A stretch of DNA of 64,000 nucleotides from Oehlia diaphana (Eukaryota > Glomeromycota > Glomeromycetes > Glomerales > Glomeraceae), in NCBI GenBank assembly GCA_003833135.1, contig QZLH01000059.1, forward strand, positions 75,257-139,256, in the 5' to 3' direction. The notes below the pieces were generated by a model. It worked only from the letters and a program-made list of their open reading frames with translations, was not told the DNA's origin and ran no database searches. The position numbers and the translations under genes are program-made. Shown here piece after piece: positions 11,050 to 23,490 of this stretch. Each line of letters opens with the position of its first letter. The stretch's first letter is position 1.

Positions 11050-11970
11050 TTATGCTAATTGAACCAAATCAAGAACACTTCCAAAATAATGATGCCATGC
11101 GAAAAATATGCAGGATGATGAAAACAGAAACCATGTGCGTCTTATGGCACAACATCCAGGAGTAAACCAAATAATGATAGCATTTATAACGGTAAGCCAA
11201 TCGATAATTGTGGCTTTGTCAGTAATTAATGTCAATAAGAATGCAAATGGGCATGAAAGCATAACAAACAGAGAAAATGCACTAAGGACTAAACGTACAC
11301 GATACCACCAGAGTCGAAATTGATTGAATTTCCCTTCGCGAGCTGCTCCTATCAAAGTTCCGATCGTACAATGCCATAAGAGATCACTCATACCAGGAAA
11401 GAAAAATGCATATAATGATAGGAGAATTGTCCAACCCATAACTCCTTCGTATGCACCTATGAATATGACGGTTGACATACATAGTATCATTATGACAGTT
11501 CCAGATAGTCCAATTGGTTCAAACTGTTGAAAACCATTTTCGAGCCAAGGATCATCATTCCAAGACGACCAGTTTTCATAATGTATATCTCCCTCCCTAT
11601 TAATTTCCCAACAAGCTGCAAGAGGTCCTGGAGCTCCTTTTTTTAATTTTCCCACCAAGAACCAGTTCTTCTTGGGAAGTCCAGCAGTACGATAAATATC
11701 TGTATCAATTTTATTATGATATATATGGTTTCTCAAAAGCTTTGGCGGTTTTCTCATATCATTTTCTGCTGGAATCCAATATTCTCTGTCAATGAGTGCG
11801 GAGAATAAACCCAAGTTTATACTATAAGCATTATTAAGCAAACGTATAAAAGGTATTTGCAACATAGCTTCATTTATATTTTCCCAATAGAATACGCCTG
11901 GAATATATTTAGAAAGAGCGGATACCCAGTAAAGCCAAAATATCGCTACGCTAAATTTTGATTCAGTCAT
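11050..11970 (-). CDS. Multi-pass membrane protein, unknown family
   Basis: A single uninterrupted 306-codon frame from ATG 11970 to TAA 11050. The N-terminus (MTESKFSVAIFWLYWVSALS) holds one hydrophobic segment. Residues ~50-150 are a hydrophilic, Trp-rich region (KNWFLVGKLKKGAPGPLAA, ENWSSWNDDPWLENG). The C-terminal half has about five hydrophobic stretches (GTVIMILCMSTVIFIGAY, WTILLSLYAFFFPGM, VRLVLSAFSLFVMLSCPFAF, WLTVINAIIIWFTPG, WFLFSSSCIFFAWHH). I do not recognise the family; it does not look like a transporter with obvious signature motifs. No intron is needed. It lies 2.6 kb from the other membrane-protein gene on the same strand, but I see no convincing similarity between them. Confidence 0.65.
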   Translation of the reverse strand: MTESKFSVAIFWLYWVSALSKYIPGVFYWENINEAMLQIPFIRLLNNAYSINLGLFSALIDREYWIPAENDMRKPPKLLRNHIYHNKIDTDIYRTAGLPKKNWFLVGKLKKGAPGPLAACWEINREGDIHYENWSSWNDDPWLENGFQQFEPIGLSGTVIMILCMSTVIFIGAYEGVMGWTILLSLYAFFFPGMSDLLWHCTIGTLIGAAREGKFNQFRLWWYRVRLVLSAFSLFVMLSCPFAFLLTLITDKATIIDWLTVINAIIIWFTPGCCAIRRTWFLFSSSCIFFAWHHYFGSVLDLVQLA

Positions 11971-12945
11971 CTTAAAAAATAATACAGAATAAAATTTTTT
12001 TTTACGGAGTAATGTGTCCGTTCATTTATTTGATTTGCGTCCTACAGAAGATCTACTTTGTTGAACGAATATATTTATAGCTACACTGTACTACGAATGA
12101 ATCGATAACATGTGCTCGATGAGAAAAATAACATGTGATTATAATCAACAATTTATTTGCCAATATGAGTTGTTCATATTATAAGCAGTCTATTGGAACA
12201 AAAAAAAATTCGAATTTGAGTTAGTAACTTGATGGATAGATTTGATTTTAGATAGTTTAATAATTTATTCATTTTTAGTTTAAAGTATAATTTGAAGATG
12301 AGATTACTAGTCCAGTATAATAACTTAAAGTATCGGATTAGTGCGACCTTACCAGTTATCAGATATTTGTTCGATTTCTCTCTGTTATAATTTTCTTTTT
12401 CCAATTTATTACAAATTATAATAAATTAACGCAAAGTGTTACTCATAGGATCTTATTTAATCCACGTTCTTTTTTTTAAAAAAAATGTTTGTATAATGCT
12501 ATTTTTTTTATTATAAGAAAATGTAATAAGTAATGCTAATGTTAATATTATCAAATATAAATACAAATATCAAATAAATATCAAATATTACTAAACACAG
12601 TCAGTCCCAATAAACTGGATCTTCGATAAAACCGAACCTTTAATATTCCAGAACAGATTAATATTACACAATATATAAATTAATTTCGATATATCGGATT
12701 TCCTGATATATCAGATTCTTCTAATTGAACGGATGAGTCCGGTTTATCAAGCCTGCTTGTGTATATAGATTCTAAATTAACGAAAAGAAATTATGAATTG
12801 AATTATGATTATCTTTAATTATAGAGAGACTTAAAATAAAATGAGTTTGTGTGTTGTGCTTTTAAATTGTAATCTAATGCATTATGCGTAATATATACAG
12901 TGGTGAAATTTCTGTGCGTGAATCAAAAATGACATAATGATATGT
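11971..12945. other. Intergenic, AT-rich
   Basis: I see no gene. A weak inverted similarity links the CTTCGATAAAACCG stretch near 12620 to the GGTTTATCAAG stretch near 12740 and could be a decayed MITE. Confidence 0.4.
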
Positions 12946-14544
12946 TTATGGATTTGTTGTTGGCATATTTCTGATCAATTTAGTCCATTTATATGCGTAA
13001 ATACATATAACTGTTAATAGAAAAACAGTAATTGATGTTCCCATAATAGGATTTAATACTGACGACGAGGGAAAGGGTCGTAATGGTATTACTTCTTGTG
13101 TCGGTAATGGAGAAGGTAAATGTGGCTCAAAATTTGTTGTCCATACATATTCTTGATCATTACTAATATCAAGTAATAAAATATCACTTTCAATTGATTG
13201 ATCATAACAACACCCTATTAATAATTAAAAAACATTTTTTTTTATTAGTAAAAATTTAAAAAAAAAAAAATTCATCATATATTTATTACCAAATGATATA
13301 ACCATGTATTTTCCAATAACATTCGCTTTATGCCAATACCTTGGATCTTGAATTTGTCCAGAAACTTTTGGAATATACCAATTAAAATTTGTTACATCTA
13401 ACTCATAAAGTGCTGTAAGATTTGTCGTCCCCTTTCCTCCAAAAATGATTATTTTTTGACCGTCTAGCGCTTTAAATAATTAATAATGTTAACGTTAATA
13501 TATTGACTAAAAATGCTTTAGTAACATCATATATAAAAATGCTCACAAAGTACAGCAGAAAAAGCAAATCTTCGAGAAGGTACGTATCCTGAAGTTGTCT
13601 GTAAAATAATAAATCATTACATCATAAACTAATTCTTTGAGAACCTCATTTTTTAAAAAATTCCAAGTCTATTATAATATAAAAAGACTTCATAAACTTA
13701 CTTTTACACTCCAATTATCTTGGATTGTATCATATAAATATACCTGTTAATAAGAATTATTTTGATCAATTGTTATGTTACACAAACTTGCACGATAAAC
13801 AAAAATAACGTAATCTTACCTCATTTAACGGTAAAGGTTCATTATTAATTATGGAGCCACCTGTTAATAAGTAAGTTTTTTGAATATTTAAATATATAAA
13901 ATAACTTTTAATGTTACTTAATTACCTAAATAAATAATGTTTTTATTTGGTAACAAAACAGCACCGTAATCAGTTCTCATAGAAGGTGCGTTAACTACGC
14001 TTCCGCTTGTGAAAGTTAAAGTTATGGTATCAAATATGAGCATATCATTTAATATTTCATCATTTAGCTCGTTTTTCCCACCAAATAAATACATTTTTCC
14101 ATCATTGTCAATAGAAGTCAAGAATGCTTTATTTGTTTCTCCAATTGCGTTTAAAGTGATCCATGAATTAGTTGAATTACCTCGCGTATCAAATATATAA
14201 ATTAAATCTTTTTCATCATTATTAGTAGAAATTCCTCCATATAAGAACATATTTGCAACGCTTTGAGCGGATGCAGCACCTATATGTGGTGGAACCATAT
14301 TAATATCTGTTAAGTTTTCCCACGATAATTCCCAAGTATTAAATGGGTTAGATATATCAAGACAAATGAATTCTTTTCCGATAATTTCAATAGAAGTATC
14401 AGTTAAATATTGACCTCCTATAATATATAAATTATTATCAATTAATGTGACAGTGTGTAAATATCTTTGTGAAGGTAATACTCCTCGACAATTTATTTTT
14501 TGAAATAATATGAATATGTAATATGTCGAAAATTTTTTCAACAT
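12946..14544 (-). CDS. Kelch-repeat protein, single-pass membrane
   Basis: Six exons: 13926-14544, 13820-13860, 13702-13743, 13547-13598, 13290-13469, 12946-13214. All five introns (74-103 nt) are GT-AG, and the joined frame is 400 codons without a stop. The start at 14544 gives MLKKFSTYYIFILFQKINC, a plausible signal peptide; an in-frame ATG at 14625 would add 27 residues and bury it. Residues ~25-330 carry kelch-type repeats forming a beta-propeller, seen as LYIIGG, MFLYGG, MYLFGG, IIYLGG and KIIIFGG strands with Trp spacing. A Pro/Ser linker (LPSPLPTQEV) precedes one membrane segment (SITVFLLTVICIYAYKW, about 371-387) and a short basic tail. The predicted product is a secretory-pathway surface protein with a propeller outside; ligand unknown. 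A second kelch gene begins at 63396. Confidence 0.85.
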
Positions 14545-15500
14545 AATTTTCGCTTTCAAATTATTTACAATAATAGAAATACCCAGGTTTCTTTTTGGGA
14601 AAAGTAAAAACAGGAAAGTACTCATTTTATTATGTTTTATCCTTCATTAGGCGAAGATAAATTTGTCGTACTAACTAAATTAAGAACAATTAATTGTTTT
14701 GCATATTTTTCGCAAAATGAAAAAATAGTCCAATGATCTTGCGGTTCGTACCATGAACATTTTTATTGCATTTTTATTTGTTTTATAGCTATTTACGTCA
14801 ACTAGTTACGAAAATACAAAGAAAAACTAATATCATAACAGTTACACGAAAACGGAGTGACAAATTTGTTTACGGAAGAAACGGAAGAAAGTTCCACAGA
14901 TATGAACAGCTAAAACTCGTTTATTATATGTCAGTTTTGACACACATTAATCATTCAAATTTATTAGTGATTAATTAATTTTCATGATAAAACATGTGTC
15001 ATTATTGCATGACGGATAATCTTTTCCGGAACGCTTCTTTGATAAGTTTATTTATATATTCTCATTGCTTCCTAAATAAGAAGCATCCATGTTTTCTTAT
15101 GATCAAAATTTTTCATTGCATTAAACATCACAAGCCGATTGGCATATATTATTTGTTATGTATGCAGTAAGTGAGTAGTAAGTGTGACAAATAGACCTAT
15201 CAGACAAGGTGCGTAACAAAAAGATTTGCCACACAAAAATGTTATTTAGCGCAAGAGGCTTTCTTTTTATTCTTTGAGAATGAGAACCCCTTAAATTTGA
15301 AACGTGAATGCCATTAAGCGCAGTGATTTTATGTCATAATTTAAAAATATTTTAGTAATTAAAAATCGGCATCCAAAAATAGGTTGGGAAATTTGCAATT
15401 ACTAACTCCGAAGACATAATCTTCATAATTTTGTGTTAAAAATAATTTATTATGATTAAATAGGATATAATATTTATATATAGGCTCTAGAATAAATTAA
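14545..15500. other. Intergenic, no gene seen
   Basis: Putative upstream region of the kelch gene and downstream region of the phosphatase gene. An open frame at 14766-14978 on plus has no supporting feature. Confidence 0.45.
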
Positions 15501-16794
15501 TTAATATCTAGGATAAACATGTCCTTTATAAACTACTTTAGGTTCAAGAGTTGTGGAATCAATATATTCATAGGTCATTACAGTATCATTTATAGTAGTA
15601 TGTAAGAATCCCAATACTTTATCTGGTACACCCCAATCTTGTCCAGGACACCTTTCTTCCATTCTACTACCAGCTCCTGACAAGAAGTATGTAACAGGTT
15701 GACCAAGTTTTGCCAATTCTAATTGTAAAGTATGTGCATGTCCTGAGAAATAAGCCGCTACACGATATTTTTCGAAAAGCGGTCTCAACCTTACCATATA
15801 ATATTGCATTGCACACAAACCAACAAGAGGATGATGACCTAAAAATAAATGTAATTTTTTTTAAATATTATTATTGTATTAAAAGAAATTATTTCAATTA
15901 AATATTAATTTACCAACAACGATTATCCATTTTGAATTTTGTTGTTCAACTAATCTATCTTCTATCCATTTTAATTTATCTTCCTTTGCTTGTAAACTAT
16001 CCCATCCAAATTGTTTCAAATGTTTTTTCAAAGGTAATTTTTCTATTTCTTCAAGATCTGTCGAATTATAATAGAAGATATCTGTATCAATATGAATCCA
16101 TGCAATTTTCGTTTTATCTGGACCAATGTATGATTCACGAACATAATATGTTGATGGTAAAAAGAAACGAGAATCATAATTTAAACTATAATCAACTTGA
16201 GCCGTAATATTATTATACCTAAACGCATTTATATTTGTGAGTTAAATCCCATAAAGAAAAATAAATAAATAAAATTAATTCAATTACTTACCAATCATGG
16301 TTTCCTGCTATAGTATACCAAGGAATCTCAGCTAATCTTCCTTTATATACACCTTTCCATATTCTATTCCATTTTGGATCATCTACACTTGTAACCCCTT
16401 CGTGATCTCCAACATAACTAATATAAAAATTATCTAAATATATATACAAATAAAAAATATATTTAAAATCATATAATCCATAAATTCACATTTAAAAAAC
16501 AATAATCTATTTACCACCGGTATTTAAAACAAAATCATCATGATAATATTGAGCCCATGTTTCCATAGCCTTAGCTACTTTATATTGATTTGTAACTGTT
16601 TGACCTGGTTCAGTCCCTTCATAACCCCAATCACCAACGGTTATGAAATTTAACTCTTTGTTTTCATAATTTTCTACAAAAGGTTTATCAATAGGTTCAA
16701 CCAAATCACCCTTATGAGAATTCGTATTGATCGGTAACGTCGTTAATAAGATATATAATATGACAAGAACTACATGTAATAAACACGGCTTCAT
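15501..16794 (-). CDS. Secreted purple acid phosphatase (type-5-like)
   Basis: Four exons (16515-16794, 16292-16433, 15914-16218, 15501-15838) with GT-AG introns give 354 codons. The N-terminus (MKPCLLHVVLVILYILLTTL) is a signal peptide. All metallophosphoesterase blocks of purple acid phosphatases are present in order: GDWG (54-57), GDNFY split across intron 1 (93-97), GNHDW (137-141), VVGHHP (241-246) and GHAH (275-278). These supply the Asp, Tyr, Asn and His ligands of the Fe-metal centre. The length matches small (about 35-kDa) tartrate-resistant type-5 enzymes rather than large plant forms. The family hydrolyses phosphate monoesters at acid pH outside the cell or in vacuoles, so a role in phosphate release is likely, which would fit a phosphate-scavenging fungus. 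All active-site motifs are intact. Confidence 0.92.
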
Positions 16795-16994
16795 TTTTTT
16801 TATCGGATTAAAAAAGTAAAAAAAAAATTGGCATGATTAAATCTAAAATATTGGGTATCCTTTTATAATGTTTATTAAAGAATTAAACGGGAGAAATGTC
16901 CCATAAATAGATATAAAAATAAGCCAATCATTAATTTTTTTTTTTGAGATTGACGCCAACTATGAAAAAAAAAAAAATATATTCTTATATACTG

Positions 16995-17025
<31 letters not shown>

Positions 17026-17870
17026 AATAACGTAATACAAGACATATCTCTTACATATTTGGTTGGGTTAATAGTTATTCTCATTGTTCCTTGAGCTTTT
17101 TTCTTTCTTTTTAAAAGAATCAGGGGTACTTTTCGAATATGATTCGCATAAAAAAAGTAAAGAGGAGAGGAGATTTTCAAGCGGAATAAACTTGTATCGA
17201 AATTTTTGTGTAACATTATGAATTTTTTTTTAAGATTGCGTTCTCAATTTTATTAAACGTAAAAAGACTACAACATAAAAAGAAAATTGGCATCTTGATC
17301 TACGAATAGTAGAAAAACGTACACAACCTGGCCTTTTTTCCCCATCGATGATTACAAACTTGTTAATAAAATAGGTAATTATCGTCGGATTGTTTATACT
17401 AAACACAGGATAAACTTAAGGGAATACCTAAAAAGTTTTTCCGATCTTTCCAGCCTCTCTGACTCAGCCAAATCTATCGATAATTAAAAGCGCACTAATA
17501 TATTTACAGTACACTCAATATGATAGTTTTGCTTATAATGTATTTAAATGTATAGTATGTGTTGTGTTGCATATTTTAAGTATATTTTTAAATATATATT
17601 TGAGTATATTTTAAGTATACGTTCGAGTATATTTAAGTATATTTTATATGAAATTTAGTTGTTTTAATAATAAGTTATTTAATATAATAATTACAGTGAA
17701 AAAAATATTAAGATTTTTTTTATTACAGTAATCAGGTGATATTATAGTACATCTAATACAAAAAAAAACCGATACATTAATAATAAACTAAATAAAATAA
17801 TTTTTTAAGAGTCCGTAATAATTTCTCTATTTCCCAACAACCCCAGATGTGATTTTTTTTTACATTTGTG
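16795..17870. other. Intergenic, AT-rich with TA microsatellite
   Basis: I see no supported gene; the open frame at 16875-17216 spans a microsatellite. A TA dinucleotide run of about 14 units lies near 16995-17022, and TATTTTAAGTATA-type repeats sit at 17570-17650. The purple acid phosphatase promoter should lie in the first few hundred bases above 16794. Confidence 0.45.
16995..17022. repeat. (TA)n microsatellite
   Basis: An uninterrupted TA dinucleotide run of about 28 bp. Confidence 0.9.
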
Positions 17871-20800
17871 TTAATTTTTATCTACTCCCATAGTAGCTTT
17901 ATTATAATTATTAATATAATCTTGTAATCTAGGGGATAATACAGATTTTGGTGGTTCTGTAATCTTTGCTGTTAATTTACCTTCTTCTTCCGTGTTTTCA
18001 TTATTTCTTTTCTTTTTATTATTATTATTATTGATTAAAAGTCTTTCTTCTAAATTGTTCTTTTCATTTAATGCTACAATTGGTTTAGCGATTGTAGTAT
18101 TTATATAAGTTGTCGGAGCCGCTAATACTTTTTTAGGATCAATTGGAGAACTAGATGGTGATAATTTTGTTTCATTATTTTTATTATCAATAGGGATAGG
18201 GGATTTTGTTTCATTATTCTTATTATCAATAGGAATAGGGGATTTTGTTTCATTATTCTTATTATCAATAGGAATAGAGGAATTTGTTTCATTATTCTTA
18301 TTATCAATAGGAATAGAGGAATTTGTTTCATTATTCTTATTGTCAATAGGAATAGAGGAATTTGTTTCATTATTCTTATTGTCAATAGGGATTGAGGAAT
18401 TTATTTCATTATTCTTATTGTCAATAGGGATTGAGGAATTTGTTTCATTATTTTTATTGTCAATAGGGATTGAGGAATTTGTTTCATTATTCTTATTGTC
18501 AATAGGGATAGGGGATGTAACTGATGTAGCCTTGGTAGATTTTGAAATAGATTTTTGTGGTACAGGCGGTGGAATAGCAAGTTTATATTTAGTAGGGGAA
18601 GTTACCTTATTAGTAGTTGGCAATTGAATATTTTCATTACTATTTTCAATTTCATTTGAATTCCCGGATGCTTTTAACTCATTCTTAATCATTTCTATTT
18701 CAGGATTATTTTTTAGAAGAGAATTAAGTTCAACTGGTTTACGTTTAACGTTAAATTCTTTTTGTTTTGGTGGGCTAGTACTTAAAACTACCGGTGAAGC
18801 TTTCTTTGGAGATACTACCGGAGCAGGAGGTGGTGTTGATGACATTCCCAAAGGTTTTTGTCCTAAAGCAGCGAAAATCGATGCCTTATTTATTGGTATA
18901 CCAGCAAGATATGAACGTTTCGGTGGACTTGATTGTTCAGGTGATGTAACTTTCAAAGGTGATTTCTGTTCTGTTGTTACGGGCGTAACTTTGTTTATTT
19001 GTTCAACATTTAATGGTTTGGTGATATCATTACGAGGTGGTGAATTTGAAATATAATTAGATGTATTTTCCTGTTCCTCTATTATTGGATTATTAGGTGT
19101 TATTGGCTTCTGTAGAACAGAACTTGGAGGTGCAGGAAGGCTACGACGTGGTCTTGCTTTAGGAACTTGGTTTTCATCTTGCGTAGTAATAACTGATGCA
19201 TTATCCGTAATGTTATTTGTAGTTGCTGTTGTTGTTGTAGTTGTTGTTGGTGGTGGTGGAAGTTGCCTACGTGGTCTATTCTTTGGATTTTCATTTGATG
19301 TATTCTCTTCGATATTTTGTAATAAAGTTTTCTCATTTGAATCAAAAGAATTTTGAGATTGATTATTAGATCCACCATTTCCGTATCCAATCCAAGAAGT
19401 ACCCCATTTAAATAATGATGATAAATTTCCCCCACCATTAACAGCATCATTAGTATTACTGGATTTAGGTTTTTCTTGTTCAAGCCCAGGAACTTGAACA
19501 ATGTCTGGTTTTTTCTCATTATTAACCTCAGGTTCTTTAGGTTTTGGTGTTGGTGTTGGTAAAGGACGACCTTTAGGTACATTTTCGTAAGCAACATACG
19601 TATCATTGCTTGTTGTAGATACTATATCTTCAAACATATTATCCTGAATTCTAGGCATTTGTGCTTTTTGTTTCATTAATAATGTTAACCCCGAAGGACC
19701 AGGAGGTGAAGATGCTATATTGTCAGTTCGTTTAAATGATTCTGATGAGAAATCAAAATTTTGTGTTGGATCTTGACTATTCGCAATTTCCTGTGTTTGA
19801 TTAATATGTGCCCAAGGAGATTTTCCACTAGGTGCAACAACAAGCTCACTACCTTCTGATAAAGCTGGACTTGATCCTTCAGATTGATTATCGTTCTGTT
19901 GTTTATCAAGCCATGTTTGAATATTTTTTGATGGTTCGGATGGTACATTGATAAATTCATATTCCGAAGTAGGCGGTGATACTTGTGATACTTGTGATCC
20001 ATTATGTTGTCCAATACCTCCCAATCCTGAAGTTGCAGCAAAAGGACGTTTTTGTATAGCACCTTGTTCTTGTGTTGAAAAAGAAAGATATCTCACACGT
20101 TCGATAGCTGGAATATATGCATAAGGTGATGCAGGAGCTAATGGGGGTGATTTTGCGATAAGTTTCGATGGATTCGGTGGTGACATTTGTTTTGGCCTTC
20201 CAAGCAAAGATGATGCAAAAGATCCAAGTTTCTTTGGACTTGCAGAACCAAACATATATGATCCAGCAGAACCTTTTGCAGGAGAATAATGTCCACGACT
20301 ATCATCTTCTTCATTTGACCAAGGAAGTACTCTACCACCCTTTTTTGGAATATTTACTGGTGTTGAAACTACACCTAAAACATCATCATCATCTTGTCTC
20401 GTATCTTCAACAAAGAATTCTGCATTTTCATCCATCATATTATAATGATTTGGAAATACGTTCAAATCTGCATCAGCTATAGGAGCCGGTTGTAAAGACG
20501 CGGAATGTGCAATATAAACGGGAAGATGAACAGTAAGATCCTTCCTATAAAATATGATAAATAAATTTAATAATTACGTTTTTTTTTTTATAATTACATG
20601 TGAATTTTTGTATAATTACATACGTGAATGGTCCCAAATATAATGATACGACAATAAAACACACAACTTCAAATAGTGCAGTATTTCTTATCGTTCTTGC
20701 ATTTCTCTGAGTAAAAATAATAAAGAAAATCAAACATTATTAATTATAATTTTTTTTAAACGACTTCAAAAAAAAAAAAAAAAAAATATTTAATTCACTT

Positions 20801-21977
20801 ACGGGGACATTCATATGAATAGTAGTTGAACGATCCTCTCCACAATCAAATAAAAAGTCTTTATTTTTAAACCATTCTTCGGTAATTGTATCTCCAACGA
20901 CTTTAACATCATCAATTTCTTTCTTATGTTTATTAGCTAAAATTAAAAGTTTGTGTGTAATGGCTACTTTTATTCCTTGAACCTAAAATTAATTAAAAAT
21001 TTAGTTAAACAAAATTTTAAAAATATTAAAATTAAGAAAAACAGGAAAATCATACATTACCCTTCTCTTAGTTTCATTTTTAACTCTCACTTGAACACTA
21101 ACATTTCCACCACTTTGAAATAATGTTTCTGATAATGTTCCTTCTAAGGTAACAGCACCTGATCCACCCATCCATAACTGTTTCATATTAGTCTCATTTA
21201 CGGGTTGTTTGTAAATTGGGTTTTGACCATCCCAAGCTTCAACGACAAGAGCTTCTTTTGATTTAAAAAGCGTATCCGCTTTATTATTGTTGAAGAATTG
21301 AACAACCCTATTGTAATTAATTAATTTAAATAATTTTAATTTTATAAAAATAGACGATTAAATTAAAAAATAAATAAAACATTACGATAAATTGCTTACC
21401 CAGTTACAACATATTTTAGAGATGCCAAACTTGCATATGTAACAGAACTTGGTGCATCAACAGGTATTTTAAAAGCAAAAGGAAAAGTTGTTTTCCCTTT
21501 TTTAGCCGTCCAATAACCATTATCTTTTGGACCATGTACAGCATTAGAAGGTGGTAAATTTTCACTTTGAAAAACTAATCTAGAAGACAAAAAAGATTGT
21601 GAAGCAGTATATTCTTTAACAGATAATTCTTCAAAAGCGGTTAATTCTACAGAAATTTCACCAAGTTTTATTGAGCGTGCAGTAGAACTTGTCAATGCCA
21701 ATCTTCCAGTTAAAATACCACCAGCTGTATAAATTGTTGAATCCAATGAAACATGTAATTTTAATTTAGATATTTTTGTTACTGCTGTAGTAGTAGGTTT
21801 AAAATTAATGTTCGCTTGTTCAGGTGGTAATATAGAATTTGCAGCTGTAACTGCAGAAGACATGACCGATTGAGCTCCTCCTGGATAATCCTGATTTATC
21901 GGATATGATACCACTGATGACGGACTACTACCAAAAGGAAGTCGATCGTAATCTGAGCCTCCGCTTATGACAGACAT
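17871..21977 (-). CDS. Arrestin-domain protein with long disordered tail
   Basis: Five exons (21400-21977, 21061-21307, 20803-20982, 20624-20706, 17871-20544), all GT-AG, join to 1253 codons. Residues ~70-200 (LKLHVSLDSTIYTAGGILTG; FPFAFKIPVDAPSSV) match the arrestin N domain, and ~205-380 the C domain, closing with RNARTIRNTALFEVV and FTKDLTVHLPVYIAHSAS. These are features of fungal alpha-arrestins, which recruit ubiquitin ligases to plasma-membrane cargo for endocytosis. The remaining ~870 residues are low-complexity: Pro-, Ser- and Asn-rich, with several PPPP and SPPK patches and nine tandem IPIDNKNNETNSS units. I found no canonical PPxY motif for a Nedd4/Rsp5-type ligase, so the adaptor role is inferred from the fold alone. 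A CACGTG box lies at 22037-22042, 60 bp above the start. Confidence 0.85.
18160..18515. repeat. 39-bp in-frame tandem repeat, nine units
   Basis: Nine copies of a 39-bp unit code for IPIDNKNNETNSS in the arrestin tail on the minus strand. Units differ by single substitutions (N/K, S/P, T/I). The TTATTGTCAATAGG and TTATTATCAATAGG versions segregate to opposite ends, as expected of stepwise unit duplication. Confidence 0.95.
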
Positions 21978-23077
21978 CTTGAATAAAATTGTTTATAGTT
22001 CTTTGTGTAGTTCAAAGAAAATTAAAGTACTTGAATCACGTGTCGTGTATATAATATTCGTTTAAATTAATGAAATCCTGAATTCGGATTTTTTTTTTAT
22101 ACTTTTTTTAATTTCTAATTTATTTTTTTTAGTCGTTTCTTATTAAATTTATAAGGCAAAACAAAATATTAAAAATTCTTCGCTAAAAAAAATTAATAAT
22201 CATATAATTTTTCATAAAAGAAATTGAATAATACTAAAATACTTTTTTTTTAATATATTTATTTTTAAAAATTTCATAGGGATATTTATATTTTTTTTTT
22301 TTGTAAATCAACTCCTTATTTGTGTGACCAATTTAACAATTTTATAATACATGCGGAGTTTGTATACGTAACATACATACGATTTTAAGGGGATTAATTT
22401 TTATTTTATTTAAATTATTTTTAGTTATCCAAATGATTTGAATATGCTTAATACGGAATAAACCTGTTTTTAATGATATAAAGAAAAATCTTTTGATCGA
22501 CAAAGGGTTAATTTAATCCATGAGGGTTAATATATATGTCATTCTCAAATGTTAAAGTCTTCTCTCTAATACATGGTACGTGAAGATTAACATGGTTAGA
22601 ATTACCTCCGCATTGTCAAGCATCAAACAAGGATTAAGTGATTAACGAGATTTACAAAAATCTTGTGTATTAATAAATCTTTTATATGAAAAAAAAAGAA
22701 TATGCAGTAGATGCATAGAATATTTTTGTTAATCATGAGATCATAATTTGTGCGTCATTTGTTAATTATATATAATTTATTTTTAGTGATCATTTAAAAA
22801 AAAAAAAAATTCCTTTATATACTGGTCTATTATTGATGGAATTTGGAGAGAAATTTTTGAAAAAAATTAAAATATACCGTTGGAATCGCTTAACTTTTAT
22901 ATATACAATGATAAGAAAACAAGAAATGGTACAACCGTACAAGTAGTGATTTACATCAGCTGACCTAAAATTATTGGCCAATTTTTAAGGATGTAAGTTC
23001 ATAACGATTAATTATCCTATCTGATTATGTTAGCGGATATCCGGTATAATTAAATATCCGGATATAGTGTTTTTGAG

Positions 23078-23367
23078 TTACAGCAAAATTCGAAATATAG
23101 TGGACACTTGTTGTCGGGATTGTTCGGTTTCGGTTATTCGGCTAGTCGGGTTATTAGAAAAGATATATAACACGTGGCATATAATATATATAATATCGTA
23201 GTATAAGTATAATTGTATATACAATGTAATTACTGTATGTTATATTAAAATTTAAATCTTTTCTAATAACAGATAATCCGACTAGCCGAGTTAACCTGAG
23301 TATCCGACAATCCCGACAATAAAATTTTCAAGTGTCCACTTCCACTATATTTCGAATTTTGCTGTAA
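23078..23367. mobile_element. Inverted-repeat element, ~290 bp (MITE-like)
   Basis: The left arm 23078-23164 starts TTACAGCAAAATTCGAAATA, and the right arm 23256-23367 ends with its inverse TATTTCGAATTTTGCTGTAA. Inner blocks also pair (GTGGACACTTG, TTGTCGGGATTG, CGGCTAGTCGG, TTATTAGAAAAGAT), with small insertions in the right arm. The centre is AT-rich with no open frame. Superfamily unknown; no clear target duplication. Confidence 0.75.
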
Positions 23368-23452
23368 CGGTTAGGAAGATATTGAAGACGGGTTATTCGG
23401 GTTATTCGGAAGTTCCGTTAAGTCTTCATAATATATATAATTCTAAGCTAGT

Positions 23453-23490
23453 CATTTCTGCCAAAATTAATCGTAATTCTGGCAGAAATG
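23453..23490. repeat. 17-bp-arm hairpin
   Basis: The arms CATTTCTGCCAAAATTA and TAATTCTGGCAGAAATG pair at 16 of 17 positions around the 4-nt loop ATCG. It could be a transcript hairpin or the end of a decayed element. Confidence 0.75.

Noticed and set aside
14545..14625. Longer N-terminus for the kelch protein from ATG 14625
   Set aside because: It would bury the signal peptide that starts at 14544, and the added residues show no domain.
18160..18515. CRISPR-like regular repeat
   Set aside because: Units are contiguous with no unique spacers, in frame in a eukaryotic gene.
18122..18627. Repetitive open frames on both strands at the 39-bp repeat
   Set aside because: A 39-bp unit keeps all frames open; only the arrestin frame joins to supported exons.
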